This document shows, piece by piece, positions 47,723-57,302 of a stretch of 64,000 nucleotides of DNA. The DNA lies in contig BPGB01000006.1 in NCBI GenBank assembly GCA_026002815.1, forward strand, positions 1-64,000, read 5' to 3'. The translations under genes were made by a program, and so were the position numbers. Under the pieces are notes generated by a model that was given only the letters and a program-made list of their open reading frames with translations, searched no databases and was not told where the DNA came from. This stretch comes from Candidatus Woesearchaeota archaeon. Lineage in GTDB: Archaea; Nanobdellota; Nanobdellia; Woesearchaeales; UBA9642. Within the stretch, counting starts at the first letter, position 1, and every line of letters begins with the position of its first letter.

Positions 47723-48517
47723 TTAACCACCTAATCTTCTAGCAAACTGATAACTCATGGATATAGAAATAATGTTTCCCTGAAAAATCAAACGATTTCC
47801 CATCGGAATAAGTCTTAAAAAGTTTTTATTGAAATTTTTTAATCTTTTAAAACCACTGTTTGAAGTAATAATTCCTAACTCATTATCAACAATAATGTTT
47901 TCATAAGGATTTAAATCTGTAAACTGAAAGATACGATTATTGTCTGAAACATTTATAATTCTCGCTAAACCATTTGTAACACCATTCATATTGATTGTTA
48001 TTTGAGGATATAAGTATCCCTGATAATGAGAATCATTATAAAAATCAGTAGTAGAATCTACATAAGAACCAGAAAAAGTATATAAAATAGTTTGAGGATA
48101 AGTCCAAGCAAATTGACTATCGCAAATAGCAGTGGCACTAAAACCGTACAATAAATTACCCGCTTTTAGTATTGTGGGGTTAGTAAAAATACAATTAAAA
48201 TAAATGCTGGACATATCTCCCTGTGTTATAACTAACTTTCGATATACATTACTTCCAAATAACCAGTTTTGAATACCACTTGCATCCTCTGCTGATATTT
48301 CATTTTTAGAAAAAAAAGAAACATCAAAACTTAATTTTGAATCAAAAGTTACACCATAAAAATAAGGTTTTGGCTTTCTGTAAATATAACTCTCTAATAT
48401 GCTCACATTCCCACTGCCATTTCCTGAAATCATACCAGTATTTGTAGAAGCAATTTCTAATCCATATAATTCGGAAGGTTGTCCACCATAAGTAAAACTT
48501 CTTGAATAAAATCCCAT
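47723..48517 (-). CDS. Distal tail protein (Dit-like)
   Basis: 264 residues from ATG 48517, chosen because GGAGGTTA lies six bases before it; the in-frame ATG at 48529 is within that site. Begins MGFYSRSFTYGGQPSELYGL, with FGSNVYRKLVITQGDMSSIY and YPQTILYTFSGSYVDSTTD. Dit proteins form the hexameric hub joining tail tube and Tal; position between tape measure and Tal supports it. Confidence 0.85.
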   Translation of the reverse strand: MGFYSRSFTYGGQPSELYGLEIASTNTGMISGNGSGNVSILESYIYRKPKPYFYGVTFDSKLSFDVSFFSKNEISAEDASGIQNWLFGSNVYRKLVITQGDMSSIYFNCIFTNPTILKAGNLLYGFSATAICDSQFAWTYPQTILYTFSGSYVDSTTDFYNDSHYQGYLYPQITINMNGVTNGLARIINVSDNNRIFQFTDLNPYENIIVDNELGIITSNSGFKRLKNFNKNFLRLIPMGNRLIFQGNIISISMSYQFARRLGG

Positions 48518-48549
48518 ATTAACCTCCATATATTAAGGAAGAATGTATC

Positions 48550-51500
48550 CTATAAAGGATACATTCTTCCATTTCTAATATATCCCCTTTGAGATAATGT
48601 TTTTGTAATTTGACTGACAATTTCATTAGAAAATCGCTTCAAATCTCCAATTACATTTTTATCAACATTACCCTCAACATTGATTAGTTTATCTACCTGA
48701 ATAGTAGGCATATTACTGACATTATTTGTATATTGAGATGTATAAACTTTTCCAATAATACGCTTCATGTCTAATTCGTTGAGTACCATTTCACCCTTAA
48801 TAAGTTTTGCTAAAACTTCTCCACTGGGGGTAGTTACTCCACCTACCTGACCTGATAAAACCCCCGAATGATGAAATTCGGGTACTCCACCAATGGCATA
48901 ATCTTTACCATAAATGGCTTTCAGGAGATTTCCATATTTTTGCAATGCTTTATACGCTTCATTCCAAGCATTTGTTACATCTTGGTCAATTCCAGTACCG
49001 TATAATTTATTCCAATTTAATAATTCCTGATATAGAGAAGGTGCTTTTTCGGCAACCCTTCTCAATGCTTCTTGTGCTACTAAACCAGATTTATTCAAAA
49101 ATTCATCAATTGCATCCATCTTTTCTTTCCAGAGATTTTTTTCACTTTCAGCACTTTCTATCTGTGAATTTATTCGTTCTTCATATAATTGATATTCTCT
49201 ATCAAGTGCTTCTTTTTGAAGTTTATAACTTCTATCTCTCTGGGCTTTCTCTAAATCTTTCTGTGCCTTATCTAAATTTTCTAGTAGTTTTAATTTCTTT
49301 GCTTTGGCTTCTTCACTATTATCTAAATCAAGTAAGGTAATTTCATTTTGTATCTTGGAAATATCTTTATTTTTCTCTTGGATTCTTTCCTGATACTCTA
49401 ATTCTTCCTTTTGAGTATCGAGCATTTCTTTTCTTTGACTAACTATTTCTTTATAAGTAGATAACTGGTCTTTTAAGCCTTTTATTCTATCATCAATAGT
49501 TTTTATTTCCTGCTGATATAATTCTTTTTCTTCTTTTTTTTGTTGTCTGATTAATTGAATAACATCATTATAAAGGTCTTTTGCTGAATAAGTTTCCTCT
49601 TTTTTAGCACCACCACCACCACCAGAACTAAAACCTTTAGGATAGTAACCACCTATTGGTTTTGGTGGTGAGGGCTTTGGAAGGGGTTTGCTCTGCATCG
49701 CATAGGGGGAAGCACCTAAATCTCCCATCATACCGCCTTCTCTCCCCGACCTTCCAGAAACTTCATTGTATTCAATATTAAAGCGAATATAATAATCACC
49801 AGCCACAGAAGCAACCCAAGCACTCAAATTCTCTAACTCTCGTTTTGCCAATTGGATATTTCCATTTGCAAATTCACCCAAAGCATAGTTTATTTTAGTT
49901 AATGCCTGCAAGGTGGCTACATCTACTAACCCCCATGCACTTGCAAGTTGATATGCCATCTGATAAGCGGCGGTTTGCATTTCGCCAGTTAATTCCATCT
50001 GACCTATCCTCTGTAGCATCATATTAAATAAAATTTGCTTTGTAGCAATATCATATTGCCTTGCGTTTTCCTGTATAGCCCAATTTGTTTCTTCTAATTG
50101 ATAAGTTAAATTTTGAACTTCCCTTTGTTGTTCTAGTGTACTTGGGAAAGTCATAGCCTCTGCTATTCTAGCCCTTAATTCCTCTGATTTGGCTTGTAAC
50201 TCTGCTTGCTGGTCTGAATAACTTTGAATTACTTCCCCTAATCTCCCTGCAATAATTTCTTGCAAATCAGAAAACTCATTCTTTAATCCATAAACAGATT
50301 CAGCAGTTTCATCTACTAAATCTATCATACCATTAGCCCCTGCTACATCCATTTCATTGATTGCTTTTTGAATATTTAACATTTGTTCATATTCAATCAC
50401 AAGATTTTCAGAAGCCACTATCTTTTCAGCCAAAGCATCTCTTTGCGCTCTAATAATACCAAATTCATCTTTACCTTTAATAATTAACTCATCATAATAA
50501 GCAAGTTGCTCTTTTGCACCCTCAAAAACAGTAGATATATCTCCATAGGTTGTAGTACCCAATGTTCTTTTCTGCTCCAAAAATGCTTTTGCTTCTTCAT
50601 AAGCAAATTTATTTTTCATAATAAACTGCTCTGCTTGAACTTCTTGCTGTTTTTTAATCCATTCAACATTTTTAGCAATGGCATCTGTATTATTGTTAAT
50701 TGCATCGGAATATATATCTATACCGTTTTTTAAAGCACCATACTTTGTATTTAAAATAGTCTGAATATCTAAAAGTCTGGTAATTGTATAAATATTTTTA
50801 TCTTTTTTATTTGCTAAATATTCATACTCATCAGCAAGATTCTTTAATTCGTTTTGATTTTCATCAAATACTGCTTTTGATTTCTCAAATGCCTGATAAG
50901 TATCCACAACACTCTTGTTTAATTCTTTAAATGCCATTACTGCACCAATAATGGCAATCCCAACCAGTCCACCAGTAATAGCAGTACTTAAAGCCGTAGC
51001 AGTGGCAGTAGCAACTCCCATAGAAACAACTAGGGCATCTATGGCAGAAGTTAATATTGGAATAGTAACAATCATTTTACTACCAATTACTGCCGACAAA
51101 GCCACAAAAGCAATATTTAAAACTCCAACATTTTCGACAATTCCCAGAATAACAGAACCTATATCGAGTAAATTTTTTGTAAAATCACTACTGATAAAAC
51201 TTGACATCAAACTTTCCCAAGATGCTCTAAATTTATTGGCTTTTGCTTCTATACTATCCATATAGATACCATATCTTTCCATAGCCAATCCTGCACTGTC
51301 AAGCATGGTTTCTTGAAAGCCTAATGCCATATTATAATTTTGCAAAAGGGACAATAATGTATTCTGCTGTCTAACACCAGCCATAGCCTTTAATATGCTT
51401 GCTCTTTGAACTTCACCTATTTTATCCCATTTTTTACCTAATTCATCAAGTACTTCACCAAAGGGTCTAAATGATGTTCTATCGGCATTCATAATCTCTA

Positions 51501-52563
51501 TTCCAACGGATTTCAGGGCTTTTTCAACATTATTAATACCCATTCCAAATTCATCTAAACCACCCTTTTGAATGTCCTGATACCTAGCGAAAATGGTTTT
51601 GAATGCTTCACCAACTGTTTCGGCACTTCTTCTGGTAACCGATGATACCGTAGCAATATAAGAAACCAATTCATCAAATTCTACTTTTGCCTGCCTAGCA
51701 CTGCTGGATGAACGCTGTAATGCAAGGGCTAATTCAGATACACTCGTAGCACTTTCATTATCTACTGCTACCATTTTATCTATTGAAACAGTAACTTCTT
51801 TTACGGACATTCCAAAACCATTCATAATAGAAGTAAGATATTCGGTAGCCTCTGCTGAACTCATGTTAGCCAACTTGGACATTACCATTGAATTTTGAAT
51901 AAGTGCAGTGGTATCTTCTACGGATTTACCTTGTCTTTGCCATTCCAAAGTCCCCTGTGCAACCTCTAATGTGGTTGCACCCAATTGCTTTGCCAATCTA
52001 TTATAACCCTCACCTAAAGCATTAACTTTTTGCTCGGAAAAACCAGTAACAATTTGTGTATCTGTAAGAACCTTATTCAATTCTCTTACATATTCTGAAC
52101 CTTCTCTTAATTGTCTTAACGTACCATAAATAGCAGTTGTACCTAAAGTCCAAATTGCTACTTTTTTAATAGCATTATCTAAAAGGCTAATAAAACTCTC
52201 ACCTTCTCTATCCATTAGTTTCATTTCAGAAGTAACTTCTGTTATTTTCGTTCTTAAATTATCTAATTCTAACCTGACTTGTTTGGCAGAAATTTCACCC
52301 TTTCCAAAACTTTGAATTGCTTCTTCATAAATCTTTGCCTGCTTTATAACATCAAAGTTTTCAAATGCGGGGGCTTTGGTTGCCTTTAATTTTCGGAGAG
52401 AATTTTCAAATAACTGAACCTGTCTATCAATCTCTTCTTGGTCAAATTTTATTGGTAATTTAACAGGTTTAACAACCTTTCTTATTTTGTCTAATTGCTT
52501 ATTTACATCCGATATATCTAATTGCACTTTTGCAAGGATAGTATACTTATTTGTAGTAGCCAT
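48550..52563 (-). CDS. Tape measure protein, TP901 core family
   Basis: 1337 residues. The core (about 160-400) reads LNKVLTDTQIVTGFSEQKVN, ALGEGYNRLAKQLGATTLEV, FGMSVKEVTVSIDKMVAVDN, RQAKVEFDELVSYIATVSSV, typical of TP901 tape measures. A hydrophobic zone (about 470-560, VLNIAFVALSAVIGSKMIVT) may pass the membrane. Long coiled coils (1000-1200) precede a C-terminal domain. At about 1.5 angstrom per residue it implies a tail near 200 nm. Non-contractile, long-tailed morphology follows. Confidence 0.93.
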   Translation of the reverse strand: MATTNKYTILAKVQLDISDVNKQLDKIRKVVKPVKLPIKFDQEEIDRQVQLFENSLRKLKATKAPAFENFDVIKQAKIYEEAIQSFGKGEISAKQVRLELDNLRTKITEVTSEMKLMDREGESFISLLDNAIKKVAIWTLGTTAIYGTLRQLREGSEYVRELNKVLTDTQIVTGFSEQKVNALGEGYNRLAKQLGATTLEVAQGTLEWQRQGKSVEDTTALIQNSMVMSKLANMSSAEATEYLTSIMNGFGMSVKEVTVSIDKMVAVDNESATSVSELALALQRSSSSARQAKVEFDELVSYIATVSSVTRRSAETVGEAFKTIFARYQDIQKGGLDEFGMGINNVEKALKSVGIEIMNADRTSFRPFGEVLDELGKKWDKIGEVQRASILKAMAGVRQQNTLLSLLQNYNMALGFQETMLDSAGLAMERYGIYMDSIEAKANKFRASWESLMSSFISSDFTKNLLDIGSVILGIVENVGVLNIAFVALSAVIGSKMIVTIPILTSAIDALVVSMGVATATATALSTAITGGLVGIAIIGAVMAFKELNKSVVDTYQAFEKSKAVFDENQNELKNLADEYEYLANKKDKNIYTITRLLDIQTILNTKYGALKNGIDIYSDAINNNTDAIAKNVEWIKKQQEVQAEQFIMKNKFAYEEAKAFLEQKRTLGTTTYGDISTVFEGAKEQLAYYDELIIKGKDEFGIIRAQRDALAEKIVASENLVIEYEQMLNIQKAINEMDVAGANGMIDLVDETAESVYGLKNEFSDLQEIIAGRLGEVIQSYSDQQAELQAKSEELRARIAEAMTFPSTLEQQREVQNLTYQLEETNWAIQENARQYDIATKQILFNMMLQRIGQMELTGEMQTAAYQMAYQLASAWGLVDVATLQALTKINYALGEFANGNIQLAKRELENLSAWVASVAGDYYIRFNIEYNEVSGRSGREGGMMGDLGASPYAMQSKPLPKPSPPKPIGGYYPKGFSSGGGGGAKKEETYSAKDLYNDVIQLIRQQKKEEKELYQQEIKTIDDRIKGLKDQLSTYKEIVSQRKEMLDTQKEELEYQERIQEKNKDISKIQNEITLLDLDNSEEAKAKKLKLLENLDKAQKDLEKAQRDRSYKLQKEALDREYQLYEERINSQIESAESEKNLWKEKMDAIDEFLNKSGLVAQEALRRVAEKAPSLYQELLNWNKLYGTGIDQDVTNAWNEAYKALQKYGNLLKAIYGKDYAIGGVPEFHHSGVLSGQVGGVTTPSGEVLAKLIKGEMVLNELDMKRIIGKVYTSQYTNNVSNMPTIQVDKLINVEGNVDKNVIGDLKRFSNEIVSQITKTLSQRGYIRNGRMYPL

Positions 52564-52591
52564 ATATTTATCCTCTCTTTTTTATATAAAT

Positions 52592-53599
52592 TTATTCAAT
52601 TTTTATTCCAAACATCCCCTCTATTTCATTAATGGAATTATCTTTCAGATAATTGCTGGTAGTTGTTAAATCAGAATGATTTGCAAGTAATTTTAATTTC
52701 TCAATAGGAAATCCAGAAATACCTAATTTTTTACAAACATAATGGCTACCATCTGAATAATTTTGCAAAGCGGAATGTCGAATAGAATGAACATTAAAAT
52801 TTGTAAATTCTCCATCTCTTTCTTTTAATATTTCTTTCATTTTTAAAAACCATCTATAAACATCATGTTCTCTCGCTGGTCTTTTAAATCTTGTTTGGGG
52901 TATAGGAACTGCCCACAAAGAATCTACATCATCCTTTCCTCTGGCAATTAACCATTTTTTAACTGCATCTTTTGTTCTGTCAAAATAAAGTAATGAAAAA
53001 ACTTTTTTTCTTTTACCAACCACTTTATTTGTATTATTTCTTTCAAATGAAAATGAATCTTTTCTCACTTGTAATACTTCATTTCTTCTACCAGCACTAT
53101 CATAAAGCATTGCTAAAAATGCACTTTCTTGATATTCCCCTCTTTCTTCCAATTTTTTCATAATATATGAAATATCTTCATCTTTCAGGAAATGTATTTC
53201 ACGCCTTTTTTCTTTTGAATCCAAACTCTTCAATCTTCTAGCCACATTTGCTTCAAAATTTCCATAATCTTCTTGATTTTCTTCTGCAAAATATAATAAT
53301 GACCTTACAACCGAAATAAAGCGATTATGCCTAGAATTTGAAACATTATTATTATAAGTAAGAAACAAAGAAAAATCTCTTAATTGTTTTTTATTTACAT
53401 CTAAAACATAAATATTGTTTTCATATTTATATAAATAACATAAAAAAGCCCTTATATCTGCTTTATATTGGGTTATAGTACCATTAGATTTTTTTCTTTG
53501 CTTTAATTCAAGTAAGTAATCATTCATAATAGATTTATTTTTTTCATTTACTTTTTCCCAAATTTCCTTATCAAACATTTCATTATAAACATTTCTCAT
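52592..53599 (-). CDS. Second tyrosine recombinase, inside the tail operon
   Basis: 335 residues. N-terminal core-binding domain (IMNDYLLELKQRKKSNGTIT) and a catalytic domain with Arg in SAGRRNEVLQVRKD, HSIRHSALQNYSDG (HxxR) and LLANHSDLTTTSNYL (His plus Tyr nucleophile). More distant from the 1595 integrase than a simple duplicate. It is coupled to the RuvC-like gene (ATGA). Transcribed with late genes, so it may act at genome maturation or resolution and not at integration. Confidence 0.87.
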   Translation of the reverse strand: MRNVYNEMFDKEIWEKVNEKNKSIMNDYLLELKQRKKSNGTITQYKADIRAFLCYLYKYENNIYVLDVNKKQLRDFSLFLTYNNNVSNSRHNRFISVVRSLLYFAEENQEDYGNFEANVARRLKSLDSKEKRREIHFLKDEDISYIMKKLEERGEYQESAFLAMLYDSAGRRNEVLQVRKDSFSFERNNTNKVVGKRKKVFSLLYFDRTKDAVKKWLIARGKDDVDSLWAVPIPQTRFKRPAREHDVYRWFLKMKEILKERDGEFTNFNVHSIRHSALQNYSDGSHYVCKKLGISGFPIEKLKLLANHSDLTTTSNYLKDNSINEIEGMFGIKIE

Positions 53600-54051
53600 T
53601 TTATATCCCTGTCCTTAATAAATGTTAATCCAATTGCTATCGCATCACTTTCATCTAAATTGTTTATTTCTATTTCTGGAAATTTATTTTTTATAATCCG
53701 ATAAACTTCTTCTTTTTTGGAATTACCTTTTCCCGTAATAATTTTTTTTATGGTAGAAGGACTATAAAAAATAAAATTATATTCTTTTATATTATAAAAA
53801 AGCATTCCCTGTAAACGATATAGCACTTCTGTTGAAGTATTATATCTATAAAATCCCGATTCAAAAACAATTATATCTGGATTTTTCTCAAAAATATAAT
53901 TCTTTATTTTATCGGTCAGGTAAAACATTCTGCAAAATTGGTCTTTTTTTATTTTCTTTGTATCAATTGAAAATACATCACATAATTTTTTATTTTCAAA
54001 ATATGATATTCCTGTATTACTTAAAGATAGGTCTATTCCTATTATCTTCAT
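53596..54051 (-). CDS. RuvC-like Holliday junction resolvase
   Basis: 151 residues, near the usual 160. Acidic residues in GIDLSLSNTG (D7), IIVFESGFYR (E) and NNLDESDAIAIG (paired D/E) match the RuvC/RNase H fold active site. Phage resolvases of this type debranch DNA before packaging. Translationally coupled with the recombinase downstream. Confidence 0.85.
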   Translation of the reverse strand: MKIIGIDLSLSNTGISYFENKKLCDVFSIDTKKIKKDQFCRMFYLTDKIKNYIFEKNPDIIVFESGFYRYNTSTEVLYRLQGMLFYNIKEYNFIFYSPSTIKKIITGKGNSKKEEVYRIIKNKFPEIEINNLDESDAIAIGLTFIKDRDIK

Positions 54052-54073
54052 AGTATTTCCTTAAATGACAAAA

Positions 54074-54105
54074 AAAAAGGGATTGTTTTTTATAACAATC
54101 CCTTT
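54074..54105 (-). terminator. Terminator in the late operon after the holin
   Basis: AAAAGGGATTGTT / AACAATCCCTTTT, 13-bp stem with a short loop; read on the minus strand it is followed by a run of T (A-run 54068-54077 on the plus strand). Distal tail genes must be reached by read-through or another promoter not identified. Confidence 0.8.
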
Positions 54106-54111
54106 TATCTT

Positions 54112-54477
54112 TTATTCTTCTTCTTTAATTCTCATTTTTTCTTTAGTAAGATTATCAAATACTGCTCTTTCAATCTCTTTATAGATAATCTCTGGGTCAA
54201 TTTTGATACCCTGTTTTTCAAGTTGAAGTTTTATATAATCAAACGCATACTGCCTTTTATCAGTAATATAACCCGCAAGGTTAGCCTGTTCAGCCGATTT
54301 AACAGCCGAATCAGCAAGGAAGGAGATAATGTAGGCTAAATCAGGTCTTTCATTTTTTATCTTTGCTTCAAGTAAGCGAATCTGCTGAACAATATAGCCA
54401 GCAATCAAGGCTACCAACGGGGGTAATACAATTTCTAAAAATCTTTGTGCAAAGGCACTCCAAAATTCTAAATCCAT
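54112..54477 (-). CDS. LLH-family holin
   Basis: 121 residues. N-terminal amphipathic/hydrophobic span LEIVLPPLVALIAGYIVQQI, then LLEAKIKNERPDLAYIISFL, ADSAVKSAEQ and a charged helical tail ending MRIKEEE. This is the layout of Phage_holin_6_1 (phage LL-H holin). It forms the membrane lesion that releases the endolysin. AAGGAG before the ATG. Confidence 0.85.
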   Translation of the reverse strand: MDLEFWSAFAQRFLEIVLPPLVALIAGYIVQQIRLLEAKIKNERPDLAYIISFLADSAVKSAEQANLAGYITDKRQYAFDYIKLQLEKQGIKIDPEIIYKEIERAVFDNLTKEKMRIKEEE

Positions 54478-54487
54478 TTTCTACTCC

Positions 54488-54967
54488 TTATTCTTTTTTG
54501 AATTTAAGTTTTCTTTTTCTAAAATACTTTTCGATATATTTCTCAAATCTACCAGAATCCAATTGAGAAACTGTTTCCTCATAATAATTACCCCATTCTC
54601 TTCTTGGAAACATATTACCTTGTTTTCCTTCCAAAATAATTTCTTCTAGTAATTCTCTAATATCTCTTAAAACCCAATAATAACTTCCATGAATAAAAGC
54701 ATCTGGGTCGTGATTCATAAAATAAGGATATGAAAACAACATTAATTCATTGCTTAACAAATCGTTACTAACTTGTTCTATTTTAAAAGAACCCAATAAA
54801 CCACCATTCTCACCTTGTCGTTCATAAACAACAGGAGTATAGTTTGCATAAATATTAATTTCTACATTTTTTTCATGTAAATCTTTTACATCTTTCATTG
54901 TATCCATTAAAGAACCTTTTAAATCTGCCATAAGCATAGAGATTAATGTGCTTTCATTATCTATCAT
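54488..54967 (-). CDS. Hypothetical structural protein (159 aa), neck/tail-completion-like
   Basis: Contains INIYANYTPVVYERQGENGG-LLGSF and DPDAFIHGSYYWVLRDIREL. The Y-x-P-x-V-Y-x-R-x-G-x-x-G-G-L block resembles a family of Firmicutes phage proteins usually placed beside tail genes. I take it as a possible neck or tail completion protein; this is by pattern only. Confidence 0.55.
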   Translation of the reverse strand: MIDNESTLISMLMADLKGSLMDTMKDVKDLHEKNVEINIYANYTPVVYERQGENGGLLGSFKIEQVSNDLLSNELMLFSYPYFMNHDPDAFIHGSYYWVLRDIRELLEEIILEGKQGNMFPRREWGNYYEETVSQLDSGRFEKYIEKYFRKRKLKFKKE

Positions 54968-54969
54968 AA

Positions 54970-55164
54970 TTATTCCTCTCTATCTATCTTGTTTTTTCTT
55001 TTATCTTTTATGGTTTCTTTGTAATAACAATCCATACACTTATGATATTTGTTAGAAAAAACAATACCATCTTTTTCTTCTGAAATTTCAATTAAATAAT
55101 AATTTTTAGACTTGCAATCAGGACAAACACGATTCAGTCGCTTAATGATTTTTTCCTTTTTCAT
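54970..55164 (-). CDS. Small zinc ribbon protein (64 aa)
   Basis: CPDCKSKNYYLIEISEEKDG to HKCMDCYYKET: two CxxC pairs with about 27 residues between. Very basic outside the ribbon. Role unknown; could bind nucleic acid. Confidence 0.65.
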   Translation of the reverse strand: MKKEKIIKRLNRVCPDCKSKNYYLIEISEEKDGIVFSNKYHKCMDCYYKETIKDKRKNKIDREE

Positions 55165-55166
55165 AT

Positions 55167-55733
55167 TTACTCATCTTTTAGCATTTTTTTATTTCTGGTT
55201 TTTTTCATATCATTAAATGGATATTTTTCATTTAATTCACGAATACTGCTATTAAATTCTATTAGTAATTTTTCAAGTTTATCTTCATCTAATTGTGATA
55301 ATTTCTCTAAAATTTTATTTATGTTTGCAAAAACAGCATTTAGATTAGATGAAATAGATAATTGTAATTTTTTTTCAAAATTAATAATTTGAACAATATT
55401 TTTTATATCATCTAATAATTTTTTATACTTTTCCCCAATTACTTCCAGTATCTTATTCCAGAATCCATTAGCAATAAACAGGTCTAAATCAAAATCTTCT
55501 GATTCAATATCTATATCAGTAATCTCATCTATAATTGCAAGTATCATAGCCTTTTCAGCAAGCAAGTATTTTCTATATATTTCATCTTCATTATCAAAAA
55601 ATGTTGAAAGATAAACATTAATAATTTTGATTTCTTGCTCAAATGTAAAATAAGGCTGAATCTTAAAGGAAATTTCTCCAACATGCAAAGTTATAGGATT
55701 AACTAATTTTAATTCTATCTTTTTCTTTTCCAT
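55167..55733 (-). CDS. Tail assembly chaperone candidate (188 aa)
   Basis: Starts MEKKKIELKLVNPITLHVGE with KIQPYFTFEQEIKIINVYLS, then mostly helical (KLEKLLIEFNSSIRELNEKY) and a basic end. Position between major tail protein and tape measure and the beta-then-helix layout fit tail assembly chaperones, though no frameshift product is evident. Inference from context. Confidence 0.5.
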   Translation of the reverse strand: MEKKKIELKLVNPITLHVGEISFKIQPYFTFEQEIKIINVYLSTFFDNEDEIYRKYLLAEKAMILAIIDEITDIDIESEDFDLDLFIANGFWNKILEVIGEKYKKLLDDIKNIVQIINFEKKLQLSISSNLNAVFANINKILEKLSQLDEDKLEKLLIEFNSSIRELNEKYPFNDMKKTRNKKMLKDE

Positions 55734-55734
55734 T

Positions 55735-56184
55735 TTATTGACCTATCATCTTAAGGATTAATTCATTTTTTATAAAACCAAGCAAATAATATAATATCAT
55801 CAAAACAATAGATAAAATCCAGAAAAATTTAGATTTTAATACCCCCATAAGAATTTCAACCACATTAATCTTAACTGATTCATTAATATTTTGTATGTTT
55901 CCCTTTAAATCTTTTACATCTGTTTCTGTTTTTCTGGTACTTTCAGATATATTATTAACTTGTGTTTCTATTTTAAAAAAAGCCATTTGGAAATCATTCA
56001 TCGTTTTTACAAGATTATCCATAACCAGAGTATTTTTATTGAATGCTTCTTCAAGTCTTGCTAGGACAAAACCATTTATGGACTGTTTTTTATCTAATTC
56101 ATTTATTTTTATGTCCATCTTATCTAACCTTTCTTCAAGGTTATTTACCTTTTTTTGTAAAATATCCAATGTAGTTTGCTCCAT
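55735..56184 (-). CDS. XhlA-like coiled-coil membrane protein
   Basis: 149 residues. Residues 5-105 are coiled-coil (LQKKVNNLEERLDKMDIKIN, KIETQVNNISESTRKTETDV) and residues 115-140 are a membrane helix (FFWILSIVLMILYYLLGFI). This is the layout of XhlA/hemolysin-type lysis accessory proteins. It may assist the holin. AAAGGAG precedes the ATG. Confidence 0.75.
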   Translation of the reverse strand: MEQTTLDILQKKVNNLEERLDKMDIKINELDKKQSINGFVLARLEEAFNKNTLVMDNLVKTMNDFQMAFFKIETQVNNISESTRKTETDVKDLKGNIQNINESVKINVVEILMGVLKSKFFWILSIVLMILYYLLGFIKNELILKMIGQ

Positions 56185-56215
56185 TAAGACTCCTTTCTAC
56201 ACGGCTTTACTCTGG

Positions 56216-56241
56216 GGGGGTACTATTATTATAGTACCCCC
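56216..56241 (-). repeat. GC-rich hairpin after the major tail protein gene
   Basis: GGGGGTACTAT-TATT-ATAGTACCCCC: perfect 11-bp stem with a 4-base loop, the most stable short hairpin in this AT-rich region. It lies 20 bases after the stop and has no T-run on the minus strand, so it is probably an mRNA-stabilising or processing element and not a terminator. Confidence 0.75.
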
Positions 56242-56260
56242 TTCCCCTAACAAAAAAAAA

Positions 56261-57289
56261 TTATGCACCAACAATAACATTAACAGTGTCTGTCAGAGAA
56301 CCAGTAGCAGGAGTATAGTAAGTAATCGTAATCAATGCGGTATCACCCTGATTTACGTTAGAAGAACTAGTTACAACACCACTACCATTAACTGTTATTG
56401 TAGTACAACCACTAGTTTTTACAAAAGTAGAAAGATTGGTAATATTTGCATTAGCATAAACACCACCACGAATACCGAGTACATTAATCTGCTGTGATTG
56501 AGGTCTTAATGCATGACTGAAAGTCAAGACACTGGGAATACCAGCAATAGCACTAACAGGAATACTGGTAGTAGTTGCAGGAATCCAAGAAGCCTTGAAA
56601 TAATAATCTTTACCCGTCTGTGCATCCTTGCTGACCAAAGCAACACCACTCAACGATTGAGTAGACACCCCATTAGCACTCAAATTCAGAGTATAGTTAC
56701 CAGCAATCTGATATGAAGGTACATCAATCTGCAAATAAGAAACAACAATGTTGTTACTATCTCTCACCTCTGCTGTCAAGATAAGTCTGACATTAGCGGG
56801 CGGAGTAGTCGCCTCAACCATTACTTCATCAGCATTTCCATTATAGGTATAGACAGCAGTAACAGCCTGATTGCCACCACCAGAAACAGTAATTACACTA
56901 CCAGAAACGGGGGTAACCAATTGGGAAGTACCATTATCGAGAAATACAGTAACATCACCAACCGCACTTCTAGAAAGAGTACCCACATTAGAAGTCAAAC
57001 TAACTCTCTCGGTTTCAACAATCTGAATAGTCTTATTGAGAATTGAAGTACCAGCATTCAAAGCCAATACAGTCCGACTAAAAGTGGCTTCTTCAATATT
57101 AAACTCTGCTAATCTGTCGTGAAAATAAGTATAAAGCAATGGATTATTAATCCCACCCCTAACCTCTGTTTTCTGCATCGAAAGAGTAATTGAAGAAGTG
57201 ATATTTGTTTTACCTACTGCAATAGCCTCATTTGTATTCGGATTAAGCAAAACAGCATTTGCCACACTAACTAAAAATTCATTTGCCAT
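56261..57289 (-). CDS. Major tail protein candidate with Ig-like C-terminal domain
   Basis: 342 residues from ATG 57289 (MANEFLVSVANAVLLNPNTN) with AAGGAG ahead; a longer frame extends upstream into the ribosome binding site region. N-terminal block SSITLSMQKTEVRGGINNPL and FNIEEATFSRTVLALNAG matches abundant phage tube proteins. Residues 260-342 form a BIG-like Ig domain (FVKTSGCTTITVNGSGVVTS). Its position ahead of tape measure genes fits the major tail subunit. High GC for this genome and unusually balanced codons suggest high expression. Confidence 0.75.
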   Translation of the reverse strand: MANEFLVSVANAVLLNPNTNEAIAVGKTNITSSITLSMQKTEVRGGINNPLLYTYFHDRLAEFNIEEATFSRTVLALNAGTSILNKTIQIVETERVSLTSNVGTLSRSAVGDVTVFLDNGTSQLVTPVSGSVITVSGGGNQAVTAVYTYNGNADEVMVEATTPPANVRLILTAEVRDSNNIVVSYLQIDVPSYQIAGNYTLNLSANGVSTQSLSGVALVSKDAQTGKDYYFKASWIPATTTSIPVSAIAGIPSVLTFSHALRPQSQQINVLGIRGGVYANANITNLSTFVKTSGCTTITVNGSGVVTSSSNVNQGDTALITITYYTPATGSLTDTVNVIVGA

Positions 57290-57302
57290 TTTTATAAACT
57301 CC

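Noticed and set aside
50915-51265. Plus-strand open frame of 116 codons within the tape measure gene
   Set aside because: It is antisense to a conserved coding region, has no ribosome binding site and low-complexity Ala/Ile/Thr content that mirrors the real gene.
56216-56260. Rho-independent terminator after the tail protein
   Set aside because: On the minus strand the T-run precedes the hairpin instead of following it.
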